Source: Microbispora rosea
Lineage (GTDB): Bacteria; Actinomycetota; Actinomycetes; Streptosporangiales; Streptosporangiaceae
Direction: 5' to 3'
Length of the DNA stretch: 64,000 nt
Assembly (NCBI RefSeq): GCF_900156315.1
Contig: NZ_FTNI01000004.1
Coordinates: forward strand, 248,001 to 312,000
Both the position numbers and the translations under genes were made by a program. A model generated the notes under the pieces. The model saw only the letters and a program-made list of their open reading frames with translations. It did not search any database and was not told the DNA's origin. Each line of letters begins with the position of its first letter. Positions within the stretch are counted from its first letter, which is position 1. Shown here piece after piece: positions 45,976-54,121 of the stretch.

Positions 45976-47360
45976 GCCTCCCCGCCCCGCGCACCATCCC
46001 TCGCGCCGCCCCTCTCGCCGTCCTGCCGCCGGTGGACCTTTCCCGTCCTCGGCACCGGCACCGGCACAGGGCCGGGCGGGGGGCCTGGCCGATCGCGGCG
46101 TTCCTGCTCGGTTATCCGGTCTGGTGGGCGCTCGGTTTCGGCGGGCTGTCGATAGTGGTGCTGGCCGTGCCGATGACGGTGGTGCTGTGGCGCAGGCGGC
46201 CGATCCGCGCGCCGAAGGGCTTCGGCCTGTGGGCGCTGCTGCTGGCGGGCTACCTGATCAGCGCGCTCATGCTGGCCGAGACGCCGGACGGCACGTACGG
46301 CGAGCTCGCCGCCGGCCGGGTCCTCGGCTACCTGATGCGGCTGGCCGTCTACGTCTCGCTCCTGATCATGGTGCTCTACCTGGGCAACCTCACCCATGAC
46401 GAGCTGCCGCAGCGCACCCTGGTCAGGTGGCTCGGCGTGCTGTTCCTGACGGCCGTCGCGGGCGGGCTGCTCGGCGTGCTCGCCCCGGGCTTCGCGTTCA
46501 CCTCGCCGCTGGAGATGGCGCTGCCGTCGTGGATCGGCGGCAACCCCTTCGTCAACAACCTGATCCACCCGACGGCGGCCCAGATGCAGCACGTGCTCGG
46601 GCACGCCGCGCCGCGCCCCGAGGCGCCGTTCGAGTGGGCCAACGCCTGGGGCGCCGACATCTCAGTGCTGGTGATCTGGTTCGTGGTCGGCTGGTGGACC
46701 TACGGGGGGCCGTACCGCCGCGTGGCGGCCGTGCTCGCGCTCGCCGCGGCCGCGGTCCCGGTCGTCTACTCGCTCAACCGGGGCCTGTGGATCGGGCTCG
46801 GGATCTCGGCGGCCTATCTGCTGATCCGGGGCGCACGTCCCCTGCTGGCCGGAGCGGTCGCGGCCGTCGCCGCCGCGGCGTTCCTGCTGTCGCCGCTGAG
46901 CGCGATCGTCGGGCAACGGCTGGACAACCCGCAGAGCAACGGCATCCGCGCGTTCACGATCGCGGCGACCGCCCGGGTCGCGGCCTCCTCACCGGTCGTC
47001 GGGTACGGCAACACGCGCAACGCGTACGGCAGCCACCGCACGGTGACGACGGGCCGCAGCGCGTGGTGTGTGGAGTGCGGCCACCCCCCGCTCGGCAGCG
47101 ACGGGCAACTGTGGCTACTGCTGATCAGCCAGGGCTTCGCGGGGGCCCTGCTCTACGTCGCCTTCTTCGCCGGAGCGGTGCGGCGCTACTGGGCCGACCG
47201 GACGCCCATCGGCAAGGCGGGGACGCTCGTGATGATCCTCGTGCTGCTCTACATGGTCGTCTACGACGGGCTGGTCAGCGCTCTGACCCTGTATCTGATC
47301 TCCTTCGCCCTGCTCTGGCGCAACGCCGCCAGGACATCCGACCTCGGGGAGGCCCGATGA
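45972..47360 (+). CDS. Wzy/O-antigen-ligase-like polymerase
   Basis: A 462-residue polytopic membrane protein with about 11-12 helices and one large extracytoplasmic loop (about 185-235, GGNPFVNNLIHPTAAQMQHV). The second loop SSPVVGYGNTRNAYGSH then HPPLGSDGQLWLLLISQG matches the G.G...G...H.....(Q/N)..... pattern of the Wzy_C/WaaL superfamily. It would link repeat units on the outer face of the membrane. GTG 45972 overlaps the Wzz-like gene stop (GTGA). The first 45 residues are a Pro/Arg/His-rich cytoplasmic leader. Confidence 0.82.
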   Translation: MSLPAPRTIPRAAPLAVLPPVDLSRPRHRHRHRAGRGAWPIAAFLLGYPVWWALGFGGLSIVVLAVPMTVVLWRRRPIRAPKGFGLWALLLAGYLISALMLAETPDGTYGELAAGRVLGYLMRLAVYVSLLIMVLYLGNLTHDELPQRTLVRWLGVLFLTAVAGGLLGVLAPGFAFTSPLEMALPSWIGGNPFVNNLIHPTAAQMQHVLGHAAPRPEAPFEWANAWGADISVLVIWFVVGWWTYGGPYRRVAAVLALAAAAVPVVYSLNRGLWIGLGISAAYLLIRGARPLLAGAVAAVAAAAFLLSPLSAIVGQRLDNPQSNGIRAFTIAATARVAASSPVVGYGNTRNAYGSHRTVTTGRSAWCVECGHPPLGSDGQLWLLLISQGFAGALLYVAFFAGAVRRYWADRTPIGKAGTLVMILVLLYMVVYDGLVSALTLYLISFALLWRNAARTSDLGEAR

Positions 47361-48334
47361 GGGACGCGGCCGATCGACTCCACTACCTGGACGAGGTGAT
47401 GGACCTGCTGTTCCCCCCTTCCCACCCCGGCGTCCGGCCCGGCGTACAGACCGGCGTACGGACCGGCGCCCGCAGCGTGCTGCCGCACCGCCTCGTCCCC
47501 CGGCGGGTCGTCCCGCGCACGTGGTGGCACCGCGCACTGGGGCGCGGCCTGCCCGTCGGCGGCGGGATCGACACGATCGAGACGCACCTCAGCGACGTCC
47601 TCGGCCGCAGGATGCGGGTCGTCGTCCACGTCAGGCCCGCCCGCCGCGCCAACCGCAAGCCGATCCTGGAGGCGTACGACGAGTCGGGCCTCGCGGGGTT
47701 CGTGAAGGTCGGCGACACGCCTCGGGCCAGGCGGCTGGTGCGATACGAGAGCGAGGTGCTGCGCATGCTCGCCGGGCGGCCGTTGAAGGTCGTCGTGCCG
47801 CCCGACGTGCTGTACCACGGCCAGTGGCGGGGCCTGGAGGTGCTGATGCTGTCGCCGCTGCCCGTGCCCTCCCTCCGCGTGGGCTCCCGCCGCGTGCCCG
47901 CTCCCCTGCTCGCGTCGGCCGTACGGGAGATCGCCGCCATCCGCCCGTACGGCGAGGAGGCGGATTCCGGGGAGGCCGCGGCCTGGCACGGCGACTTCAC
48001 CCCCTGGAACATCGCCGCGGGGACGGACGGGCGGCTGCTCGTGTGGGACTGGGAGCGGTTCGCGGTGGGCGTGCCGCCCGGCCTCGACGCCCTGCACCAC
48101 TTCTTCCACCGGGCGCTGCGCCGGATGCCGCCTCCGGTCGCCGCCCGGTCCTGTCTCGCCCAGGCGGGCGGGCTCCTGGAGCCGTTCGGCGTCGACGTGG
48201 CCCAGGCACGCCGTACGGCGGTCCACTACCTGGTCACCCTGGCCGAGCGGCACCGCCGCGACGGCCACGAGCCGCTCGGTCCCCCCGCCGTCTGGCTGAA
48301 CCCCCTGGTCGATCACCTGGAGTGCCTGCTGTGA
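47357..48334 (+). CDS. APH-like phosphotransferase in the polysaccharide cluster
   Basis: The 325-residue kinase-fold protein lacks a canonical N-lobe Walker motif but has the aminoglycoside/choline-kinase type catalytic loop AAWHGDFTPWNIA (Asp and Asn) and the following LVWDWERFAVG in place of DFG. Such proteins phosphorylate small hydroxyl substrates; in this cluster a sugar or lipid-linked modification is possible but unproven. ATG overlaps the polymerase stop (ATGA) and its own stop overlaps the next GTG, so it is tightly coupled. Residues 20-40 contain a short Val-Arg-Pro-Gly repeat. Confidence 0.75.
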   Translation: MRDAADRLHYLDEVMDLLFPPSHPGVRPGVQTGVRTGARSVLPHRLVPRRVVPRTWWHRALGRGLPVGGGIDTIETHLSDVLGRRMRVVVHVRPARRANRKPILEAYDESGLAGFVKVGDTPRARRLVRYESEVLRMLAGRPLKVVVPPDVLYHGQWRGLEVLMLSPLPVPSLRVGSRRVPAPLLASAVREIAAIRPYGEEADSGEAAAWHGDFTPWNIAAGTDGRLLVWDWERFAVGVPPGLDALHHFFHRALRRMPPPVAARSCLAQAGGLLEPFGVDVAQARRTAVHYLVTLAERHRRDGHEPLGPPAVWLNPLVDHLECLL

Positions 48335-49230
48335 GGTCAACGCCGAAACCCCCCGCTCTGAAGGATTCCGCTTTGAAGCACCCGGCGCTGAAGCACTCGG
48401 CGCACGCCGTCTCGCTCGCCGCCGGAAGGGCGACCAGCGCGGGCAGGGTGCTGCCGTCGTTCCTGATCATCGGGGCGCAGCGGTGCGGCACGACCTCCCT
48501 GTATCGCGCGCTGTCCCGGCATCCGCTGGTCATGAAGCCGGTGCTGCGCAAGGGCGTCCACTACTTCGACATGGCCTACGAGCGGGGCCTGCCCTGGTAT
48601 CGCGCCCACTTCCCGCTGACGTCCAGCGCGCAGGCGCTCCGGTTTCGGTGGGGCCATGCCCCCCAGGCGTTCGAGTCCGCCCCTTACTACCTGTTCCATC
48701 CCCTGGCGGGAGCCCGCATCGCCGACGACCTTCCCGGGGTGAAGCTGATCGTCCTGGTCCGGGACCCGGTCGAGCGGGCCTGCTCCGCGCACGCCCACGA
48801 GCTGGCGCGGGGGTTCGAGACCGAGCCGTGCTTCGAGCGCGCCCTCGCGCTGGAGCCCGAGCGCCTCGCCGGTGAGGCGGAACGGCTGCGGACCGTCCCC
48901 GGCTACGCCAGCCACGAGCACCGGCACCACGCCTACCTGGCCCGGGGACGGTACGCCGAGCAGCTGGCCCGGCTGGAGCCGCTCGTGGGGCGCGACCGGA
49001 TCCTGGTCCTCGACAGCGGGCTGCTGTTCCGCGATCCCGGCGCCGCGTACGACCGGGTGCTGGGGTTCCTGGGACTGCCCCGGCTCGGCGGCGTGAGGTT
49101 CGAGCGGCACAACGCCCGGCCGCGGGAGACCATGCCCGCGTCCGTCTACCGGCGGCTGCGGGAGCACTTCGAGCCCTGGGACGCGCGGCTCGTCCCGTGG
49201 CTGGGAGCGGTGCCCTCGTGGCGGCGCTGA
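48331..49230 (+). CDS. PAPS-dependent sulfotransferase (first)
   Basis: A 299-residue sulfotransferase. The 5'-phosphosulfate loop is FLIIGAQRCGTTSLYRALS (motif at residues 50-56) and the 3'-phosphate loop is KLIVLVRDPVERACSAHAHE. It transfers sulfate from PAPS to a hydroxyl, probably on the exopolysaccharide of this cluster, using PAPS from the nearby APS kinase. The N-terminal 25 residues carry a threefold ALK(H/D)(P/S) repeat and may be disordered. GTG 48331 overlaps the previous stop (GTGA). Confidence 0.85.
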   Translation: MRSTPKPPALKDSALKHPALKHSAHAVSLAAGRATSAGRVLPSFLIIGAQRCGTTSLYRALSRHPLVMKPVLRKGVHYFDMAYERGLPWYRAHFPLTSSAQALRFRWGHAPQAFESAPYYLFHPLAGARIADDLPGVKLIVLVRDPVERACSAHAHELARGFETEPCFERALALEPERLAGEAERLRTVPGYASHEHRHHAYLARGRYAEQLARLEPLVGRDRILVLDSGLLFRDPGAAYDRVLGFLGLPRLGGVRFERHNARPRETMPASVYRRLREHFEPWDARLVPWLGAVPSWRR

Positions 49231-50654
49231 CCGGACCTCCCGCGGGTCCCGGACGCGATCGCCCCGAGCACGGGAACCAGTCCGCGACCGGAGGTCTGGA
49301 GGGTCCCGGGAATCCGTCCGGGTGGGAGGGCCCGTCCGCGCACGGGAGTCCTCCGGAGCGCAGGGGCCTTCTCCGGCACGGAGCCGCCGGGCTGGCCACG
49401 GCGGCCGCCGCCGCGGGCGGGCAGTTCGCGCTCGTGCTCGTGGTGACGCGGTCGCTGTCCCCTCAGGCCGCCGGCGCGTTCTTCACGGCCACGGCGCTGT
49501 GCCTGATGCTCGCGGGCGTCGTCCGCCTCGACACCGGCAACGGCCTCGTCCACGCCCTGGCCCGTAACAGGCCCGCCGGCGACGCCGGCCGGGATGGGGG
49601 CCACCGGCTGGTCCGCGGGGTCCTCGCCCCGGTGGCCGCGCTCGCGTCGGTGACGGGCGCCGGGGTCGCCGTGGCGGCCGGGCCGCTGGCCGGGCTCACC
49701 GGCGTGCCCGGCGGCGTCTGGGTCGTGCTGGCCGCCTCCCTGCCGTTCGTCGTCCTGTCCGACGTGCTGATCTGCGCCACCCGCGGCCTCGGCACCATGC
49801 GGCCGACACTGCTGCTCACCGGGGCCGTCCAGCCGCTCGGGCAGCTCGCCCTCGTCACCGCCGCCGTGCTCTGCGCGGCGCCGCCGCCGGTGCTGGCCGC
49901 GGCCTGGGCGCTTCCCGCTGTGGCCGGGGCGGTGCTGGCCGCCGTACGGCTGCGCGGGCTCGGGCCGTGCGACGTGGGGGAGGTGGGCGCCTTCTGGCGG
50001 CACACCGCCCCTCGGTCGGTGGCGGCGGCCCTGCAATCGGTGTTCCAGCGGCTCGACGTGGTGATCGTCGCGCTGCTCGCGGGACCCGCGGCGGCGGCCG
50101 TCTACACGGCGGCGACCCGGTTCAAGGTGCTGGGACAGCTCGCCGGTCAGGGGCTCGCCCAGGCCGCGCAGGCACGGCTGGTCAGGGCCCTCGCCGAGGG
50201 CGACCTGGACGGCGCCCGCGCGCTGTATCGCACCACCACCAGGTGGCTGATCGCGCTCACCTGGCCGCTCTGGCTGGGATACGCGGCGCTCGCGCCGTGG
50301 CTGCTGCCGCTGTTCGGCCCCGCCTACGCCGGCGGCAGCGTGATCGCGCTCGTCCTTTCGGCCACGATGATGGTGGCGACCGCCTGCGGCATGGTCGACG
50401 TCGTGCTCGTCGCCGGCGGGCGCACGGCCGCCAGCCTGGCCAACGTGGCCGCGGCCGTGGCCGTGACGATCGCCCTCGACGTGCTGCTCGTCCCCGCGTA
50501 CGGCGCGCTGGGGGCGGTGCTGGGCTGGTCGGGCGGCGTGCTTGTGAAGAACCTGCTGCCCGCCGTCCAGGTCCATCGCCGCTACGGCCTGCTCCCCCTG
50601 GGCCTGCGCCGTCCCGCCCCGGCGACGGCCGCCCGGATGAAGGCGGCGTCGTGA
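49218..50654 (+). CDS. Wzx-type polysaccharide flippase (MATE/MOP family)
   Basis: A 478-residue membrane protein with 12-14 helices after a 50-residue Gly/Pro-rich cytoplasmic leader. The first helix region GAAGLATAAAAAGGQFALVL and repeated GLGTMRPTLLLTGAVQPLGQ, FQRLDVVIVALLAGPAAAAVYTAATRF (read as FQRLDVVIVALLAGPAAAAV) fit the MOP flippases that move lipid-linked repeat units to the outer leaflet. GTG 49218 overlaps the first sulfotransferase by 13 bases. With Wzy- and Wzz-like proteins it completes a Wzx/Wzy export set. Confidence 0.82.
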   Translation: MAALTGPPAGPGRDRPEHGNQSATGGLEGPGNPSGWEGPSAHGSPPERRGLLRHGAAGLATAAAAAGGQFALVLVVTRSLSPQAAGAFFTATALCLMLAGVVRLDTGNGLVHALARNRPAGDAGRDGGHRLVRGVLAPVAALASVTGAGVAVAAGPLAGLTGVPGGVWVVLAASLPFVVLSDVLICATRGLGTMRPTLLLTGAVQPLGQLALVTAAVLCAAPPPVLAAAWALPAVAGAVLAAVRLRGLGPCDVGEVGAFWRHTAPRSVAAALQSVFQRLDVVIVALLAGPAAAAVYTAATRFKVLGQLAGQGLAQAAQARLVRALAEGDLDGARALYRTTTRWLIALTWPLWLGYAALAPWLLPLFGPAYAGGSVIALVLSATMMVATACGMVDVVLVAGGRTAASLANVAAAVAVTIALDVLLVPAYGALGAVLGWSGGVLVKNLLPAVQVHRRYGLLPLGLRRPAPATAARMKAAS

Positions 50655-51667
50655 CACCGCAACCGCCTGTGCTGGTCACCGGCCTGCCGCGCAGCGGCAC
50701 GAGCTGGGTGGGCCGGATGCTCACCGCCAGCGGGCGGCTGGTCTACGTCAACGAGCCGCTGAACCCGCAGCGCCCGCCCGGCCGCTCTCCCGGCGTGCTC
50801 GACGCGTCCGTCACCCACCGTTTCCAGTACATCTGCCCGGACAACGAGACGCCCTGGCTGGCCGCGTTCTCCCGTACGGTCGCGCTGCGGTACGGGTGGG
50901 CGGCCGAGCTGCGCCGCAACCACGGCCCGGGCGACCTCGCGCGGATGGCCAAATACGGCACGGCGTTCACCCTCGGCCGCCTGCTGGCCAGGAGGGCGCT
51001 GCTGGACGATCCGTTCGCGCTCCTGTCGGCCCAGTGGTTCGCCGAACGCCTCGGGTGCCGCGTGGTCGTCGTGGTCCGCGACCCCGTGTCGTTCGCCGGG
51101 AGCTGGCGGCGGCTCGGCTGGAGGGTGGACGTGCGCGAACTGCTCGGCCAGCCCCTCCTGATGCGCGATCATCCGTACGTGGCCGAGCTGGAGCCCTTCG
51201 CCGGCGAGCGGGACGTGATCACCGCGGCGGCCGTCTTGTGGCGGGTCGCCTGGCGGGTCACCGGCACGGTGGCCCGGCGGGCGCCCGGCATCAGGGTCGT
51301 GCGTTACGAGGACCTGTGCGCCGCGCCCCTCGACGGCTTCCGCGACCTCTACGACTGGTGCGGCCTGCCCTGGACCGACCGCGCCGTCCGTCGGATAACC
51401 ACGGCCAGCACGTCCTCCCGGAAACCGGCCCGTTCCCCGTTCACCTGGTCGGGCCTGTCCCGTACGGCCTACCGCCCGATGGACTCCCGCCGGGCAATCA
51501 CAGCGGCCGCGCTCCCCCACGAGGACGCCGCCCGCGTCCAGCACCTCGTCCAGCACCTTGTCCAGGAGCGCGAGGCCGCGGTCGGCGAGCCTCACTCGGA
51601 CCGAACGCCGGTCGCCCTCGTCCGGCACCCGCTCGACTGTCCGCCACCGCCTCCGTTCGGGAAATGA
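50651..51667 (+). CDS. PAPS-dependent sulfotransferase (second), altered 3' end
   Basis: A 338-residue frame. Residues 1-270 are a standard sulfotransferase: PPVLVTGLPRSGTSWVGRML (PSB loop at 11-18), RVVVVVRDPVSFAGSWRRL (3'-phosphate loop), IRVVRYEDLCAAPL. After FTWSGLSRTAYRPMDSRRAI the sequence reads through the antisense of a MarR-gene remnant (51503-51637), so the last 45-60 residues are probably not native. The protein may still work, since the cofactor loops are intact. GTG overlaps the flippase stop. It ends the exopolysaccharide cluster. Confidence 0.78.
   Translation: MTPQPPVLVTGLPRSGTSWVGRMLTASGRLVYVNEPLNPQRPPGRSPGVLDASVTHRFQYICPDNETPWLAAFSRTVALRYGWAAELRRNHGPGDLARMAKYGTAFTLGRLLARRALLDDPFALLSAQWFAERLGCRVVVVVRDPVSFAGSWRRLGWRVDVRELLGQPLLMRDHPYVAELEPFAGERDVITAAAVLWRVAWRVTGTVARRAPGIRVVRYEDLCAAPLDGFRDLYDWCGLPWTDRAVRRITTASTSSRKPARSPFTWSGLSRTAYRPMDSRRAITAAALPHEDAARVQHLVQHLVQEREAAVGEPHSDRTPVALVRHPLDCPPPPPFGK
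51503..51637 (-). pseudogene. MarR-gene remnant
   Basis: On the minus strand these bases read VERVPDEGDRRSVRVRLADR then GLALLDKVLDEVLDAGG. The intact MarR at 51755 reads VERVPDSGDRRSIRVRLTER then GLALVNEVLEPHIANEA at the same place, the wing region. The match is clear for about 35 residues, then fades. No helix-turn-helix or start is present. It lies inside the 3' end of the second sulfotransferase gene in the opposite direction, and looks like a partial duplication or decayed MarR gene. Confidence 0.75.
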
Positions 51668-51754
51668 CATATTCCGCGGACGGCGGAGCCGGCCCATTTC
51701 CTGCACCCTGCAGCGCGGCTGAAGCACACTGCCACGTCTCCTCGAGAAGCCGGC

Positions 51755-52255
51755 CTAACCGAGGGTGGTGTCGCCGAGGGAGGCGAGGAGGGTGCGCAGG
51801 GCGGCGGCGAGGTGGTCGCGCTCCCGGGGGTCCAGCGACGCCAGCAGGCGCGCCTCGTTCGCGATGTGCGGCTCCAGCACCTCGTTCACGAGCGCGAGAC
51901 CGCGCTCGGTGAGCCTCACCCGGATCGACCGCCGGTCACCGGAGTCGGGGACCCGTTCGACGAGTCCCTTGGACGCCATGCGGTCGATGCGGTTGGTGAT
52001 CGCACCGGAGGTCACCATCGCCGCCCTGTTGAGGGCTCCCGCCGTCAGCTCGTACGGCGGGCCGGACCGGCGCAACGTGGCCAGGACGTCGAACTCCCAG
52101 CGCTCCAGGTCGTACGCGGCGAAGAACTCCTTCAGCTCCCGGTCGAGCAGCCGCGACAGCCGGCTGATCCTGCCCATGATCCCCATCGGCCATACGTCCA
52201 GGTCAGGACGTTCCCGCGCCCACTGCGCCAGCAGCAGGTCGACCGCGTCACCCAT
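51755..52255 (-). CDS. MarR-family transcriptional regulator
   Basis: A 166-residue winged-helix regulator. The HTH region is WEFDVLATLRRSG, ELTAGALNRAAMVTSGAITNRIDRMASKGLVERV; the wing is DSGDRRSIRVRLTERGLALVNEV; a C-terminal dimerisation helix follows. ATG 52255. It is divergent from an EamA exporter across a 104-base gap with two TCAACGTT motifs, so it most likely represses that exporter and itself until a ligand binds. A decayed partial copy lies 120 bases downstream of its stop. Confidence 0.92.
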   Translation of the reverse strand: MGDAVDLLLAQWARERPDLDVWPMGIMGRISRLSRLLDRELKEFFAAYDLERWEFDVLATLRRSGPPYELTAGALNRAAMVTSGAITNRIDRMASKGLVERVPDSGDRRSIRVRLTERGLALVNEVLEPHIANEARLLASLDPRERDHLAAALRTLLASLGDTTLG

Positions 52256-52276
52256 GGCGACCCCTAAGCACTAAGT

Positions 52277-52338
52277 ATCTCAACGTTCATCAGTTTGACG
52301 TCGATGCAAATCGCGTGGTGTTATTTCAACGTTGAGAT
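52277..52338. promoter_or_regulatory. MarR operator pair
   Basis: ATCTCAACGTT (52277-52287) and its complement AACGTTGAGAT (52328-52338) are oppositely oriented copies around the divergent promoters; the second contains the perfect palindrome TCAACGTTGA. The latter sits just before the EamA ribosome-binding site, the former just before the marR start, as expected for joint repression. Confidence 0.75.
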
Positions 52339-52359
52339 TATCAATGAGGAGCAATCTCC

Positions 52360-53313
52360 ATGGGCATGTCCGCCGCATCCCGGTCCGGCTCCGCGCCACC
52401 CGCCGCAACGCTGGCCCTCACCGCGCTCACGCCGCTCGCCTGGGGCTCGACGTACGCCGTGACCACGGAGTTCCTGCCGCCCGACCGCCCGATGTTCACC
52501 GCGGTGATGCGAGCGCTGCCCGCCGGGCTGGCGTTGCTGGTCATCGGCCGCGTGCTGCCGCGCGGCGTGTGGATCTGGCGGGCCGCCGTGCTCGGCGTGC
52601 TGAACATCGGGGCGTTCTTCCCGTTGCTGTTCCTGGCGGCGTACCGGCTGCCCGGCGGTGTCGCGGCCGTGCTGGGCGCCGTCGGGCCGTTGTTCGCGCT
52701 CGCCTTCGCCGCCCTGCTGCTCGCCGAGCGTCCCACCGCGCGCAAGGTGCTCGCCGGACTCCTCGGACTGCTCGGCGTCGGGTTGGTCGTCCTGCGCGCC
52801 GAGGCCCGGCTCGACATGGTCGGCGTGCTCGCCGGGCTGGCCGGGGCCGCGTCCATGTCGGCCGGGACCGTGCTGACCAAGCGCTGGGGCCGTCCGGAGG
52901 GGGTCGGGGCCCTCGCCCTCACCGGGTGGCAGCTCACCGCCGGCGGGCTGCTGCTCGTCCCGGTCGCCCTGCTCATCGAGGGCGCACCCCCGGCCCTGAG
53001 CGGCGAGAACCTACTCGGCTACGCCTACCTGGGCGTCGTCGGCACCGCCGTCGGCTACTGGATCTGGTTCCGCGGCATCTCCCGGCTCCCCGCCACGTCG
53101 GTCGCCTTCCTCGCGCTGCTGAGCCCGGTCTCCGCGGCCGTCATCGGCTGGGCGGCGCTCGGGCAGTCCCTCAGCCCGATCCAGTTGCTCGGCATGGCCC
53201 TCGCCCTCGGGGGCACCCTCCTCGGTCAGGCCCCGGCGGGGCCCTCCCGGCGCGCCGAGGCCCCGCCCGAGCCCGTACGGCCCGAGGCCCGGACGGCCTG
53301 CCCGTCCCGCTGA
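52360..53313 (+). CDS. EamA/DMT-family exporter
   Basis: A 317-residue transporter with ten hydrophobic helices in two EamA repeats (about 15-145: LTPLAWGSTYAVTTEFLP; about 155-290: GAASMSAGTVLTKRWG, GTAVGYWIWFRGISRLPAT). It probably exports an amino acid, amine or drug that the divergent MarR senses. A charged tail (ARTACPSR) ends it. ATG 52360 follows ATGAGGAGCAA; ATG two codons later is possible. Confidence 0.9.
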   Translation: MGMSAASRSGSAPPAATLALTALTPLAWGSTYAVTTEFLPPDRPMFTAVMRALPAGLALLVIGRVLPRGVWIWRAAVLGVLNIGAFFPLLFLAAYRLPGGVAAVLGAVGPLFALAFAALLLAERPTARKVLAGLLGLLGVGLVVLRAEARLDMVGVLAGLAGAASMSAGTVLTKRWGRPEGVGALALTGWQLTAGGLLLVPVALLIEGAPPALSGENLLGYAYLGVVGTAVGYWIWFRGISRLPATSVAFLALLSPVSAAVIGWAALGQSLSPIQLLGMALALGGTLLGQAPAGPSRRAEAPPEPVRPEARTACPSR

Positions 53314-53369
53314 CACGAACGCGCCCCATACACGGAGCGGCGAGAGGGACGTGGGAGGATTTTCCCGGC

Positions 53370-53481
53370 CGTGCCATGCGCGAGCTGTGGTGACGTGCGA
53401 ACCATGCCACGCGCGAACCATGCCATGCGCGAACCGTGCCACGCGCGAGCGGTGCCACGCGTGGTGACGCGCGAACCAGGA
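53370..53481. repeat. 16-bp tandem repeat upstream of fchA
   Basis: Units of 16 bases: CATGCCACGCGCGAAC at 53403, CATGCCATGCGCGAAC at 53419, CGTGCCACGCGCGAGC at 53435, GGTGCCACGCGTGGTG at 53451, with an earlier CGTGCCATGCGCGAGC at 53370 and a 17-base variant at 53386. The array ends about 20 bases before the fchA start, so it lies in that gene's leader. Confidence 0.9.
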
Positions 53482-53500
53482 CGACCGGAGGACGAGCGCG

Positions 53501-54121
53501 ATGCGTGACGAGAAGATCAGCGATTTCCTGTCCCGCCTCGCCGATCGGGTGCCCGCGCCGGGCGGCGGCGCCGCCGCGGCCCTGCAGGCCGCACAGGCCG
53601 CGGCCCTGCTGGGCATGGTCGCGCGCTACACCACCGGCGAGAAGTACGCCGAGCACGCGGCCGTGATCGAACGGATCATCGGCGAGACCGACGAACTGCG
53701 GTCGAGCGCCCTGCGCCTGGCCGAGGACGACGAGGCGGCGTTCACGGCGGTCACCGAGGCGTACAAGCTGCCCAAGGACACCGACGAGGCCAAGGCGGCC
53801 CGATCGGCCGCCATCGCCGAGGCGCTGGTGGGGGCGGGCCGGGTCCCGGCCGAGGTGGTCGCCGTCGCGAGGAAGGCAGTCGGCGTCGCCGAGGAACTGC
53901 TGCCCATCGGCAACCGCAACGTCGTCTCCGACATCGCCGCCGCCACCGAGGCCGCCCGGGCCGCGGCGACCACCGCCCGGGTGAACATCGAGATCAACCT
54001 CGGGGGGATCAAGGACGAGCGCGCCCGCGCCGAACTCGCCGCCGAGGCGGCCGGAGTGGACGAGGTCGCCGCTCGGGCCGAACGGGTCACCGCCGCCGTC
54101 CGCGAGGAGATCGCCAAATGA
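53501..54121 (+). CDS. fchA: FchA-family cyclodeaminase/cyclohydrolase
   Basis: A 206-residue all-helical protein of the formiminotransferase-cyclodeaminase/methenyl-THF cyclohydrolase family: FLSRLADRVPAPGGGAAAALQAAQ, LRLAEDDEAAFTAVTEAYKLPK and VVSDIAAATEAARAAATTARVN (family motifs PGGG and SD near residue 145). It would hydrolyse 5,10-methenyl-THF or deaminate formimino-THF. The ATG opens a strong match to the family N-terminus. Its stop overlaps the folD start (ATGA), so the two are co-translated, which supports a folate one-carbon role. Confidence 0.88.
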   Translation: MRDEKISDFLSRLADRVPAPGGGAAAALQAAQAAALLGMVARYTTGEKYAEHAAVIERIIGETDELRSSALRLAEDDEAAFTAVTEAYKLPKDTDEAKAARSAAIAEALVGAGRVPAEVVAVARKAVGVAEELLPIGNRNVVSDIAAATEAARAAATTARVNIEINLGGIKDERARAELAAEAAGVDEVAARAERVTAAVREEIAK

